A DNA stretch of 64,000 nt, taken from contig NZ_JAHCPS010000002.1 of assembly GCF_021366795.1 (NCBI RefSeq), positions 186,001 through 250,000 of the forward strand, read 5' to 3'. This document shows positions 54,105 through 64,000 of the stretch, one piece after another. Positions within the stretch are counted from its first letter, which is position 1; each line of letters begins with the position of its first letter. Made by a program: the position numbers and the translations under genes. The notes beneath the pieces were generated by a model. That model had not been told where the DNA came from and did no database searches. It worked only from the letters and a program-made list of their open reading frames with translations. Origin of the DNA: Macrococcoides caseolyticum (GTDB lineage: Bacteria; Bacillota; Bacilli; Staphylococcales; Staphylococcaceae).

Positions 54105-55865
54105 TTAATTTATCTTTGCGTGACCCACGTAAACTTTATTATGTCCTGCATCAACTGTAACTAAAGTACCTGTTTCTAACTTGTCTAATACATCAACTAC
54201 ACCAACAATAGTTGGTTTACCTAATGTTAATCCCACAACTGCTGCATGTGATGTTAAGCCACCTTCTTCAGTAACAATCGCAAGTGCCTGTTCAATATAA
54301 GGAACCATGTCTGCATCTGTTGATGGTGCGACAATCACTTTGTCTGATAAATCAACGCCAGCTAATTCCTCTGCTGATTTTACAGCGCATACTTTACCTA
54401 CTGCAGCATTACGACCAATCCCTTGTCCTGCAGCAATAACATCACCAATTAAATGGATTTTCATTAAATTGGTTGTACCTGCTTCACCTGTTGGAATACC
54501 AGCAGTAATAATGATTAAATCACCATTTTCAACTGTTCCCACTTCAATAGCAGCTTGTACTGACTTGTCTAACAATTCATCAGTCGTTGATTTACCTTTC
54601 TTAATAACTGGAATTACACCCCAAACTAATGCCATATGGCGCGCTGTTTCTTCATATGGTGTTACTGCAATAATATGTGCGTGAGGACGATATTTAGAAA
54701 TCGTTTGAGCAGTTGTTCCACTCTCTGTTGCTGCAACAATTGTTTGTACATCTAAGTTTAACGCCGTATGTGCTACAGATACACCAATGGCATTCACCAA
54801 TGAAGCCTGGTTAAGTTTTGTTCTATCTGATAATAAGCGCTTGTAATCTTGAGCTTCTTCTGCTGCATAAGCAATATTATGCATTGTTTTCACTGACTCT
54901 TCAGGATATAATCCAGCTGCAGTTTCACCTGATAGCATTACTGCATCTGTACCGTCGTAAATTGCATTAGCAACGTCACTCGCTTCAGCACGTGTACAAC
55001 GCGGATTACGTTGCATAGAATCTAACATTTGTGTTGCTGTAATAACAGGTTTACCCATAACATTACATTTTTGAATTAATTCTTTTTGAACTAAAGGTAC
55101 TTCTTCTGCTGGAATTTCTACACCCATGTCACCACGAGCAACCATTAAACCGTCAGAAACTTCTAGGATTTGATCGATATTTTCAATACCTTCTTCATTT
55201 TCAATCTTCGGAATAATATTGATGAAATCACAATTTCTATCTTCTAAAATTTTACGAATTTCTAAAACATCACTTGCGCGACGTACAAATGATGCTGCGA
55301 TAAAGTCCACACGTTGTTCGATACCAAAGATAATGTCTTGTGCATCTTTTTCAGTGATACCTGGTAAATTAACTTTAACACCCGGTAAATTAACACCTTT
55401 TTTATTTTTTAATTCACCTGCATTGATAACATCACAAATGATTCTACCTTCTTCATGCTTAATATCTTTAACAGTTAATTCAATTAATCCATCATCTAGA
55501 AGAATTGTAGAACCCATATGAATATCGTTAATTAAATCTTCATATGTTACTGAAAATTCCGCTGGTGTACCCAGTACTTCTTTCATATTAATCGCTACTG
55601 TTGAACCTTTAACCAATTCAATTTTGTCATTTTCCATATTATGTGTACGAATTTCAGGACCTTTTGTATCTAAAAGAATAGCAACCGTTTTATTTAATTT
55701 CTTAGCCACTTCTCGAATTGCATCGATTCTTGCTTTATGCTCTTCATGACTTCCATGTGAGAAATTTAAACGGGCTACGTTCATACCTGCATTCATTAAT
55801 TTCTCTAACATTTCTTTCGATTCTGATGCTGGACCTATCGTACATACAATTTTTGTTTTTCTCAT
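54105..55865 (-). CDS. pyk: Pyruvate kinase
   Basis: Final step of glycolysis, 586 residues. Catalytic part has [34 protein letters not shown], and [11 protein letters not shown]; Lys in [10 protein letters not shown]. The C-terminal extra domain of about 110 residues ([21 protein letters not shown]) is the PEP-utilising mobile domain typical of Bacillus and Staphylococcus Pyk. Follows pfkA. Confidence 0.96.
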   Translation of the reverse strand: MRKTKIVCTIGPASESKEMLEKLMNAGMNVARLNFSHGSHEEHKARIDAIREVAKKLNKTVAILLDTKGPEIRTHNMENDKIELVKGSTVAINMKEVLGTPAEFSVTYEDLINDIHMGSTILLDDGLIELTVKDIKHEEGRIICDVINAGELKNKKGVNLPGVKVNLPGITEKDAQDIIFGIEQRVDFIAASFVRRASDVLEIRKILEDRNCDFINIIPKIENEEGIENIDQILEVSDGLMVARGDMGVEIPAEEVPLVQKELIQKCNVMGKPVITATQMLDSMQRNPRCTRAEASDVANAIYDGTDAVMLSGETAAGLYPEESVKTMHNIAYAAEEAQDYKRLLSDRTKLNQASLVNAIGVSVAHTALNLDVQTIVAATESGTTAQTISKYRPHAHIIAVTPYEETARHMALVWGVIPVIKKGKSTTDELLDKSVQAAIEVGTVENGDLIIITAGIPTGEAGTTNLMKIHLIGDVIAAGQGIGRNAAVGKVCAVKSAEELAGVDLSDKVIVAPSTDADMVPYIEQALAIVTEEGGLTSHAAVVGLTLGKPTIVGVVDVLDKLETGTLVTVDAGHNKVYVGHAKIN

Positions 55866-56054
55866 TTTTTATGAGCCTCCGGTAACTTTATTATCTTTAT
55901 ATTTCTCAATCAATATATCTATACCTTCGTCATATTAAATAAAACATATTAATATATTATCAGTAGAAAGCTTTCGCATACATTAACTTCACAATTCATT
56001 TAACAACCTATATTTAATACGGCGAAGTAACAATTTAGTGTCATGTATGAATGA

Positions 56055-57035
<981 letters not shown>

Positions 57036-57101
57036 CTATATGATACTCTTAAATTAACACAATCCATCACTTATATCCATCAAAATCATGTATTATAACA
57101 G

Positions 57102-57117
57102 ATGTAAACGTTTTATA
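57102..57117. promoter_or_regulatory. Possible CcpA (cre) site upstream of pfkA
   Basis: Minus-strand 16-mer TATAAAACGTTTACAT fits the cre consensus WTGNAARCGNWWWCAW at all but positions 2 and 3. Directly upstream of the -10 box TATAAT (57092-57097). Suggestive only. Confidence 0.35.
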
Positions 57118-57125
57118 TGTGAACA

Positions 57126-57163
57126 TTTAAAAAAACCCGCAGAAAATCCTTCTACAGGTTTGA
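57126..57163 (-). terminator. Intrinsic terminator of the acc operon
   Basis: On the minus strand AAACCTGTAGAA pairs with TTCTGCGGGTTT (12 pairs, two G-U), then a T run. Confidence 0.8.
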
Positions 57164-57223
57164 AAATAAGCTTACAATAGAATTTCATAGATTTCCAAAC
57201 TGTTTAAATACAGCTTAACTTTT

Positions 57224-58168
57224 TTACATTTTACTACCAATTTTTCTGAATTTTTCATAGCGTTGCTGTTTGAGTTCTTGCGGCGTCATTTGAAGCAATT
57301 GATTAAGATGCTGCTCGAGATATTTATCGATATAGTCACTTTGTTCCTTTATATTTAAATGCGCACCACCTTTTACTTCTGTAATTAAATCATCAACGAT
57401 ATTAAGTTCCAGTAAGTCAGGTCCAGTTATTCTCATGCTTTCTGCCGCAAGTTGTGCTAAACTACTATCTTTCCATAATAAAGCTGCCGCACCTTCAGGT
57501 GATATTACTGAATACGTTGCATTTTCAAGCATTAATAGACGATTACAAATGCCTAAACCAAGTGCGCCGCCACTACCCCCTTCACCAATCACAATTGAAA
57601 TTACTGGAACACTTAACCCTGCCATTTCAACAAGATTACGCGCAATTGATTCACTTTGACCACGTTCTTCAGCAGCTTTTCCTGGATATGCACCTTTCGT
57701 ATCAATAAATAATATAATAGGTCGATTAAATTTATCCGCTTGTTTCATCAGACGAAGTGCTTTTCGGTATCCTTCTGGATGCGCCATACCAAAGTTTCTA
57801 AAAATATTATCCTTCGTGTCTTTTCCACGCTGATGACCAATAACTGTAACTGATTTTCCTTTATATCGTGCTATACCACCAATCATAGCCGGATCATCCC
57901 TAAATTGTCGATCACCATGAAATTCAATAAAATCATCAAATAAACACTGGATATAATCTAAAGTTGTAGGACGTTCTGGTAAACGGGCAATTTGAACGCG
58001 TTGCCATGGGGTTAAATTTTCATAAATTTCATTGAATTTTTCGTAACGGGATATTTCCAGTGTTTTAACCTCATCACTTAAATCCACCCCTTCTTTTGTC
58101 ATATATTGCTTGAGTTCTGCAATTTTACGATCTATTTCATGTAGTGGTTTCTCAAATTCTAATGCCAC
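57224..58168 (-). CDS. accA: Acetyl-CoA carboxylase carboxyltransferase subunit alpha
   Basis: 314 residues. With AccD forms the carboxyltransferase that makes malonyl-CoA. Conserved helical start [18 protein letters not shown], crotonase-fold core [37 protein letters not shown] and [11 protein letters not shown]. Two bases after accD. Confidence 0.96.
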   Translation of the reverse strand: MALEFEKPLHEIDRKIAELKQYMTKEGVDLSDEVKTLEISRYEKFNEIYENLTPWQRVQIARLPERPTTLDYIQCLFDDFIEFHGDRQFRDDPAMIGGIARYKGKSVTVIGHQRGKDTKDNIFRNFGMAHPEGYRKALRLMKQADKFNRPIILFIDTKGAYPGKAAEERGQSESIARNLVEMAGLSVPVISIVIGEGGSGGALGLGICNRLLMLENATYSVISPEGAAALLWKDSSLAQLAAESMRITGPDLLELNIVDDLITEVKGGAHLNIKEQSDYIDKYLEQHLNQLLQMTPQELKQQRYEKFRKIGSKM

Positions 58169-58170
58169 AG

Positions 58171-59025
58171 TTATTCTCCTTTCGAATGCATCGCGATTAA
58201 TTGAGCTAATGTTGTCTTCATATCTTTACGATGCACTACTTTGTCTAATTGACCATGGTCTAATAAAAACTCTGCTGTCTGAAAATCGTCAGGTAATTTT
58301 TCATTAATTGTCTGCTCAATAATTCTTCTGCCAGCAAACCCAATTAAGGCTTCAGGTTCTGCAAGATTAATATCACCAACAGATGCAAAACTTGCAGATA
58401 CACCTCCAGTCGTAGGATGCGTCATATATGAGATAAATAACAAGCCTTTTTCGTGATGTCGTTCAATGGCTACACTTGTCTTTGCCATTTGCATTAACGA
58501 TAATATACCTTCCTGCATTCTCGCGCCACCACTGGCCGTAAAAATGACAAATGGTAATTCATGATGTGTACAATAATCGATGACTCTACTAATTTTCTCG
58601 CCAACGACTGTACCCATTGAACCCATTCTAAATCGTGAATCCATTACACAGATACCAAATGAATGGCCATCTATCCTACCGGTACCTGTTACAACCGCTT
58701 CATTTAATCCAGTTTTCTCTTTGTCGTTTTCAAGCTTTTCAGCATAATTTGGAAAGTCTAAAGGGTTTTGAGAGGCAATCACCTGATCAAACTCCTGAAA
58801 AGTGTCTTTATCTACGATTGCTTCGATACGTTCATAAGCATCCATTGCCATATGATGATCGCAATGAAAGCATACATTTAAGTTGGTACTTAGTTCCTTA
58901 GTATACATAATCTTTTTACACTTTGGACATTTAACCATGATGCCTTCAGGTACATCTGTATCCTTCATATTTTGAACTGCCACATATTTCTTTTTCTTAT
59001 TTCTTTTGAATATATCTTTAAACAT
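58171..59025 (-). CDS. accD: Acetyl-CoA carboxylase carboxyltransferase subunit beta
   Basis: 284 residues. Zinc ribbon [20 protein letters not shown] continuing to a second CxxC (four Cys), then the carboxyltransferase core with [17 protein letters not shown] and [12 protein letters not shown]. The ATG overlaps the stop of the GntR gene by 8 bases, so accD and accA are co-expressed with the regulator. Confidence 0.96.
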   Translation of the reverse strand: MFKDIFKRNKKKKYVAVQNMKDTDVPEGIMVKCPKCKKIMYTKELSTNLNVCFHCDHHMAMDAYERIEAIVDKDTFQEFDQVIASQNPLDFPNYAEKLENDKEKTGLNEAVVTGTGRIDGHSFGICVMDSRFRMGSMGTVVGEKISRVIDYCTHHELPFVIFTASGGARMQEGILSLMQMAKTSVAIERHHEKGLLFISYMTHPTTGGVSASFASVGDINLAEPEALIGFAGRRIIEQTINEKLPDDFQTAEFLLDHGQLDKVVHRKDMKTTLAQLIAMHSKGE

Positions 59026-59470
59026 CGCGCGACTCCTCTACATCATATGTCTTCTCAAATTGCTTAAGTAATTTCCAAACTCTAAACATAATAGTATTAC
59101 AAGATTCAATAGATTCATTCATAGGTAAATTTGATTGTTTTTGAGTTGCAATCGTCTCAATCATATGTATAAAATCAGTAATTTCAGCTTGTTGGGTCTC
59201 CGTCGTAATGACATAACCGGCAATCATTTCAATAAATTGATTGTTATCCATTTCTGTTATATATGTACCTTCCCCACGTCTTGTTTCGATAACACCTAGC
59301 ATCTCTAACGCTCTTAATGCTTCACGAACACTTGAACGACTAATATTTAACTGCTCACTTAAATAACGTTCAGAAGGTAGTTTATCGCCTGCTCTCAACG
59401 CTTCAGACTTAATGATTTCATTAATTGCAGTAATTACTGCATTAAAACCTTTATTCGGTATAGGATTCAA
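59018..59470 (-). CDS. Short GntR/FadR-type transcriptional regulator
   Basis: 150 residues: GntR winged helix ([48 protein letters not shown] in its usual order) and a C-terminal helical part of only about 75 residues, roughly half of a normal FadR/FCD ligand domain. TTG start at 59470 behind AGGGGGT. First gene of an operon with accD and accA; a palindrome of FadR/GntR type (59500-59520) lies 30 bases upstream. Likely controls malonyl-CoA supply; ligand unknown. Confidence 0.8.
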   Translation of the reverse strand: MNPIPNKGFNAVITAINEIIKSEALRAGDKLPSERYLSEQLNISRSSVREALRALEMLGVIETRRGEGTYITEMDNNQFIEMIAGYVITTETQQAEITDFIHMIETIATQKQSNLPMNESIESCNTIMFRVWKLLKQFEKTYDVEESRDV

Positions 59471-59491
59471 GTTCTGACCCCCTTGTAATAT

Positions 59492-59522
59492 AAAAAAAAC
59501 TTAGTGGTCTGACCACTAAGGT
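59492..59522 (-). terminator. Palindrome: terminator of dnaE and/or GntR operator
   Basis: Perfect palindrome 59500-59520 with arms CTTAGTGGTC/GACCACTAAG. Read in the minus-strand RNA it is an 8-10 pair hairpin followed by eight T, a strong intrinsic terminator behind dnaE. It also contains TGGTCTGACCA, a match to the FadR-group GntR consensus TNGTNNNACNA. Confidence 0.7.
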
Positions 59523-59555
59523 TAACTATAACATAATTTATTATTATTTGAAAAG

Positions 59556-62500
59556 TTAAATTAATCTAAAATCATCTGCACCATGACATTCAATCACCTT
59601 ATCAATTTGATGCCTTGATATATACCCGACAGATTGCGTGTGATTACGACTAAAATCGATTACTTCAATTGGACCTGTATCATTTAACGTAATAGAGTCA
59701 TCTATTGCTGAACGGATATAAAGTTTCGTTACTGACTGGTGCATAATACGTATAAACGCTTCAATTTTAATCACTTCATTAACAATGATTTGCTGGGTTC
59801 TCTTGTTATCAAATTTACCTTTAATAATGATCGGTTCATTCGTTTTTAATATAGTCTCATATTGATGAAATACAACTGGAAATAATACTAAATCAATATG
59901 ATGGATGCCATCCATTCCTTTTACAAAGGCCATGGGTTGCCCCTTTTTTGTACGAATGCGACGTATATCTTCTATCCATATAAGTATATACTGATGATTG
60001 GCTTTCTCACTAATACGATATAATGGTAAATATTGAAGCTTTTTAAAAAGTGATTCTACTGGATGTCTTGAAATATAAAAGCCCAGATATTCCATCTCAT
60101 AATTTGCTTTTATATCATCAGACATTTCCTCATGATAATGATAAGTCTTTTTCTTATTCAAACCAAGAGACTCAAGAAAATTCACTTCACCAAACGCTTC
60201 TTTTTCAACATCTAATATTGCATCAAGTGATGCCAGTAATGTTGCCCTGTTTTCTTTAAAGTTATCAAAGGCACCCACATGAATTAATGCTTCTAATAAT
60301 GCCTTAGACTTTACTCTTTTTGGAATTCGTGCACAAAAATCATAAATATCTTTATAAGGTCCATTTTTTCGTTCATTAACAATTTCTATAACACTTTTAT
60401 AACCAACACCTTTAATCATACCGAGTGACATCATAATGCCATCTTTTTGTGCTTTGTAATACCATCCTGCTTGATTAATATCAGCTGGATATAGCTTAAT
60501 CATTCTCATTTTAATTTCTGAAATAATTTCTCTTGTTTTGTTTTCTACACCGATTTGATTACTTAACGTCGCAGCATAAAATATATTCGGATAATGTACT
60601 TTAAAGTACATCATAATATAAGATATCTTTGCATAAGCGACAGCATGTGCTTTATTGAAACCATAATTAGCAAATTTTTTGATTAAATCATAAATCCTAA
60701 GTGCACTATCTTCTGAATATCCATTCTTCATACTTCCTTGAAGAAAATGCGTTTGTTCAGCCATAAGGACCTGTTCGTCCTTTTTACTCATTGCGCGCCT
60801 TAATATATCAGCTTCACCATAACTAAAGCCAGCAAATTTATTCGCAATTTGCATAATTTGTTCCTGATAAATGATAACACCATACGTCGACATTAATATT
60901 TCTCTTAAATCATCATGGATAAACTGTACCTTTTCTTTCTGATGTCTACGTTCAATGTAGACAGGAATTTGTTCCATTGGACCAGGACGGTATAAACTTA
61001 GTACTGCAACAATGTCATTGAAATGTTCTGGTTTAAGCCGTTTTAACACTTGTCTAATACCGTCACTTTCCAACTGAAATATTCCCATCGTATCACCACT
61101 GGAAAGTGCCTGAAAGACCTTTTTATCATCCATAGGTAGATGTTCAATATTTAGCCATGTACCATATTGTTTATGAATTGAACGCAATATATTTTGTATT
61201 ATCGTCAGATTACGCAAGCCTAGGAAATCAATTTTAAGTAACCCCACTGCTTCTACTTCTGTCATATTCCACTGTGTTAATGGCATATCTTCGCCCATTA
61301 TAAGCGGAACATAGTCAGTCAGTAATTGATCATGGATAATGATACCTGCTGCATGCGTTGACGTATTTCTTGGTAAGTCTTCCAGAGAACATGCAATTTG
61401 ATACCATTTTTTTCGACGCTGATTATTATCAACAAATCGAGCGAAGTCGTCATCTTCATAGGCTTCTTGTAAATTTTTGAAGCCCTTCCCTAACAGAGCG
61501 CTTGCTTCTTTAAGTTCAGATTCAGAAAACTGTAGAATACGCCCCACATCTCGCATGGCTGCACGCATCGATAGATGACCAAACGTTACAATACCACTTA
61601 CATTGTACGCACCATATTTCTTAATCACGTAATCTATCACTTCATCACGTCTTGTATCCTCAAAATCAATATCGATATCTGGCATCGTTACACGTTCAGG
61701 ATTTAAGAATCGCTCAAACAGTAAATCATGTGCTATTGGATCGACTGTTGTAATATTTAACACATAACTCACAAGTGATCCACTTGAAGAACCCCTTCCC
61801 GGCCCAACAAGAATCTGATTCGATTTTGCGAAATGGATTAAATCACTTACGATTAAAAAATAATCAGAAAATCCCATTTTACATATGACATCATACTCAT
61901 ATTTTAATCGTGCATCATATCGTTCATCGAATTGTGGCAATTTCATTTTTTCCTGATTGAGCAATCGTTTAAGATAACTATCACTCGTTTCATGTTCAGG
62001 CACTTTAAATTTTGGTAAATGAGAGCTTTTCTCAAGTTCAACCTGACATTTTTCTGCAATTTCATGTGTTGCATCAATTGCAGCTTGTGATACGCCAATA
62101 TCGCACAACATTTCATCCGTTTTTATATATTTTGTTCCTGATTTGAGCTGTACGGTTTCAAGTGGTAGTTTTTTATTCTCATCTATTGCATTTAATATAT
62201 CTAAATCAACAATGCCTTCAGGCGTTAAATAACGCACATCATCAATATAAACAGTCGGTGCATCAACTGTGCTATCATGACTGACATAAATATCTTTATC
62301 TAAAAGAAGGAAGTGGGTTTGATTCATATCAAGCGATTTATAGATGATCACTAAATCATCACTATATTGTGCAAGGATTTCAACAGTAATTTTATTTAAA
62401 CCCTTCAGTTGTATTCTAGAAGAAAGCTGCATCAACCTTTTAAAACCAGCGTTATTTTTAGCGAGTAACACCGTATAACAATCCGCTATGCCATCTGTCA

Positions 62501-62702
62501 CAATGACTTCCATGCCAAGGATTGGTTTAATTCCTGCTTTCCTGCACGCACTATAAAATGATTGCACACCAAATAATACATTTAAATCCGTAATGGCTAC
62601 AGATGAATGCCCTAATTGTTTAAGATAAGTCACTAACGAATCGATTCTAATTGTTGAATGGAGTAAGTCATATGAAGTATGTATATTTAAATGTACAACC
62701 AT
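59556..62702 (-). CDS. dnaE: DNA polymerase III subunit alpha DnaE
   Basis: 1048 residues. PHP domain at the N-terminus (MVVHLNIHTSYDLLHSTI, VAITDLNVLFG), polymerase palm with GPGRGSSSGSLVSYVL and MPDIDIDFEDTRRDEV (catalytic Asp), HAAGIIIH, then the C-terminal OB fold (IIIKGKFDNKRTQQIIVNE). This is the Gram-positive DnaE that extends primers before PolC takes over and is error-prone in repair. 19 bases after nrnA. Confidence 0.96.
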   Translation of the reverse strand: MVVHLNIHTSYDLLHSTIRIDSLVTYLKQLGHSSVAITDLNVLFGVQSFYSACRKAGIKPILGMEVIVTDGIADCYTVLLAKNNAGFKRLMQLSSRIQLKGLNKITVEILAQYSDDLVIIYKSLDMNQTHFLLLDKDIYVSHDSTVDAPTVYIDDVRYLTPEGIVDLDILNAIDENKKLPLETVQLKSGTKYIKTDEMLCDIGVSQAAIDATHEIAEKCQVELEKSSHLPKFKVPEHETSDSYLKRLLNQEKMKLPQFDERYDARLKYEYDVICKMGFSDYFLIVSDLIHFAKSNQILVGPGRGSSSGSLVSYVLNITTVDPIAHDLLFERFLNPERVTMPDIDIDFEDTRRDEVIDYVIKKYGAYNVSGIVTFGHLSMRAAMRDVGRILQFSESELKEASALLGKGFKNLQEAYEDDDFARFVDNNQRRKKWYQIACSLEDLPRNTSTHAAGIIIHDQLLTDYVPLIMGEDMPLTQWNMTEVEAVGLLKIDFLGLRNLTIIQNILRSIHKQYGTWLNIEHLPMDDKKVFQALSSGDTMGIFQLESDGIRQVLKRLKPEHFNDIVAVLSLYRPGPMEQIPVYIERRHQKEKVQFIHDDLREILMSTYGVIIYQEQIMQIANKFAGFSYGEADILRRAMSKKDEQVLMAEQTHFLQGSMKNGYSEDSALRIYDLIKKFANYGFNKAHAVAYAKISYIMMYFKVHYPNIFYAATLSNQIGVENKTREIISEIKMRMIKLYPADINQAGWYYKAQKDGIMMSLGMIKGVGYKSVIEIVNERKNGPYKDIYDFCARIPKRVKSKALLEALIHVGAFDNFKENRATLLASLDAILDVEKEAFGEVNFLESLGLNKKKTYHYHEEMSDDIKANYEMEYLGFYISRHPVESLFKKLQYLPLYRISEKANHQYILIWIEDIRRIRTKKGQPMAFVKGMDGIHHIDLVLFPVVFHQYETILKTNEPIIIKGKFDNKRTQQIIVNEVIKIEAFIRIMHQSVTKLYIRSAIDDSITLNDTGPIEVIDFSRNHTQSVGYISRHQIDKVIECHGADDFRLI

Positions 62703-62721
62703 TTTTTCACCTCTTTTTTTA

Positions 62722-63666
62722 TTACTGATTTACAAGATGCTTCAGGTCTGATATCAATTGGTTATATTCTGAAATACTGTAAACAGAAGCACCACTTGCT
62801 AGTGGATGCCCACCACCATTATATTGCGTAGCAAGTGTATTAATAACGGCACCTTTGCTTCTTAGTCTTACACGAATCTCAGTTGTTTCATCAATTGCAA
62901 ATGCCCACGCCTTAATCCCCTCAGTGTCCGCTAAACTATTTACAAATAATGAAGCTTCACTTGCAGAAATATTATACTGATTGAGTATATCTTGAGTGAT
63001 CAGGATATAACCAACACCTTGTTCAAAATTAAAGTGTTGTAACACATAGCCTTGAAAACGTATGGATGTTAAGTCACGTTGCTGCATTTCATTAATCATC
63101 AATGTATGATCAATATCATATTTTAATAATTCAGAAGCGATTTGCAACGTTCTACTTGTTGTATTATTAAATAAGAAACGACCAGTATCACCGACAATAC
63201 CAATATATAAACATCTTGCAATATCACGTGTAATTAAATCCTGACCATACCCAATATCAACTAAAATCTCGTAAATCATTTCACTGGTTGAAGAACTTTC
63301 AGTATTAACGATATTAATTTCCCCGTATTGATCAACAGGTGGATGATGATCGATTTTAATGATATTTTTACATAATTGATATCTGGAATCGTCAATACGT
63401 GGTGCGTTAGCAGTATCTAGCACTAATGCTAATGCATCTTTGAATTGATGATCTGATAGCTCATCCATTTCGCCAATAAACTTAAGATTATCTACAGTTT
63501 GTCCGACGGCATAAACTGATTTATTTGGGAACAGCTTTTGAATCGCATACTTAAAACCGAGCTGTGAACCGATTGCATCAGGATCCGGTCGCACATGTCT
63601 AAAGATGATTATTGTGTCCTGTGCATTAATCATGTCTATTAATTGGCCGATTGATTGTTTATTCAT
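62722..63666 (-). CDS. nrnA: DHH-family bifunctional oligoribonuclease/PAP phosphatase NrnA
   Basis: 314 residues. DHH subfamily 1 motifs RHVRPDPDAIGSQLG (metal-binding Asp), VLDTANAPR, IDHHPP and GIVGDTGRFLF, plus the DHHA1 substrate motif GGGHPLASGAS at the C-terminus. Degrades nanoRNA and 3'-phosphoadenosine 5'-phosphate. Upstream of dnaE, divergent from a ytpI-like gene as in Bacillus. Confidence 0.93.
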   Translation of the reverse strand: MNKQSIGQLIDMINAQDTIIIFRHVRPDPDAIGSQLGFKYAIQKLFPNKSVYAVGQTVDNLKFIGEMDELSDHQFKDALALVLDTANAPRIDDSRYQLCKNIIKIDHHPPVDQYGEINIVNTESSSTSEMIYEILVDIGYGQDLITRDIARCLYIGIVGDTGRFLFNNTTSRTLQIASELLKYDIDHTLMINEMQQRDLTSIRFQGYVLQHFNFEQGVGYILITQDILNQYNISASEASLFVNSLADTEGIKAWAFAIDETTEIRVRLRSKGAVINTLATQYNGGGHPLASGASVYSISEYNQLISDLKHLVNQ

Positions 63667-63688
63667 AATATCTCCTTCAATTGTTTAA

Positions 63689-63716
63689 TTTACAGTCCTT
63701 AAAGATATGCTATAAT
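63689..63716 (+). promoter_or_regulatory. Promoter of the ytpI-like gene
   Basis: TTTACA (63689-63694), 16-base spacer, TATAAT (63711-63716). Confidence 0.7.
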
Positions 63717-63738
63717 TTTTAAGACTGGAGGTTTTTTT

Positions 63739-64000
63739 ATGGAAACTATTTTACCTTATATCGTTTCTCTTACGGTAACGATAATGATTTTCTCATTTAT
63801 ATTTACGATTTATAATATTGCAAAGTTTTTCAGGGAAATCAAAGAAGTTAGACGCGCCTGGTACAGAGCACGCGCAAGACAATGTTTTGCAATTTTCATG
63901 TTTATATTTGCGATCAATCAAATGATTCTCTTCCCTAAAGTTTTAACTTTTATTATTTGTATCTTGTTAATTGCTTATGCTATTTATAACTATCAGTATG
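63739..64000 (+). CDS. YtpI-like membrane protein, N-terminal part (cut by window edge)
   Basis: 87 codons visible, no stop. Starts METILPYIVSLTVTIMIFSF; hydrophobic segments at about 5-25, 51-68 and 69-85 separated by a basic loop (REIKEVRRAWYRARARQ). The pattern and place beside nrnA agree with the YtpI family of unknown function. GGAGG lies ahead of the ATG. Confidence 0.75.
   Translation, partial: METILPYIVSLTVTIMIFSFIFTIYNIAKFFREIKEVRRAWYRARARQCFAIFMFIFAINQMILFPKVLTFIICILLIAYAIYNYQY

Overview
The window looks like a piece of an AT-rich Firmicutes chromosome from the family Staphylococcaceae. Gene content and order fit Macrococcus or a close relative better than Staphylococcus proper. 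The genus call is inference from gene order (Staphylococcus-like thrS-lysP-infC, a Bacillus-like citZ-icd-mdh cluster, a pheST block near infC) and was not checked by database search. There are no rRNA or tRNA genes, no CRISPR array, no insertion sequence and no prophage. Nearly all genes are on the minus strand; the plus-strand genes are rnhC with a small ORF behind it, an alpha-keto acid decarboxylase, an SGNH hydrolase, an amino acid permease and a ytpI-like gene cut by the right edge.

Layout. 1-4 kb: mutS2 (cut by the left edge), polX, cvpA, zapA, divergent from rnhC. 5.1-5.6 kb: tandem array of 61-bp hairpin repeats, then a NERD-domain nuclease-like gene. 6.7-10.45 kb: pheS-pheT with a T-box leader. 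10.45-24 kb: accessory stretch with a three-gene membrane cluster, trmH, a MarR regulator divergent from the keto-acid decarboxylase gene, a PadR-controlled operon that includes an overlooked 31-residue amphipathic peptide, a nucleotidyltransferase, an M42 aminopeptidase with a DUF819 transporter, a MOSC protein and an ABC exporter. 24-30.3 kb: an unrecognised 454-residue protein, then the siroheme/assimilatory-type nitrite reductase operon sirB-sirC-nirB-nirD-cobA, whose promoter region carries a Rex-like and an NreC-like palindrome. 30.4-30.7 kb: a second, unrelated hairpin array, again with a 61-bp period. 30.8-39 kb: infC-rpmI-rplT (L20-leader type), lysP with a lysine riboswitch, thrS with a T-box, dnaI, dnaB, nrdR. 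39-41.7 kb: SGNH hydrolase, paired SMR pumps, gapB. 41.8-52.2 kb: coaE, mutM, polA, phoR, phoP, mdh, icd, citZ. 52.5-64 kb: amino acid permease, pyk, pfkA, accA, accD, a GntR regulator, dnaE, nrnA and a ytpI-like gene.

How it works together. The right half is the conserved Bacillales core for DNA replication and repair, glycolysis/gluconeogenesis, the oxidative branch of the TCA cycle and malonyl-CoA supply. Much of its control can be read directly: T-boxes for Phe and Thr, a lysine riboswitch, an L20-type leader, paired CcpN-like sites at gapB, and a FadR/GntR-type palindrome before the acc operon. The left half mixes translation and repair genes with lineage-specific genes. The most unusual items are the two hairpin arrays of identical period but different sequence, the small peptide in the PadR operon, a palindrome that could be both terminator and operator in front of the acc operon, and a hairpin that buries the ribosome binding site of the DUF819 gene.
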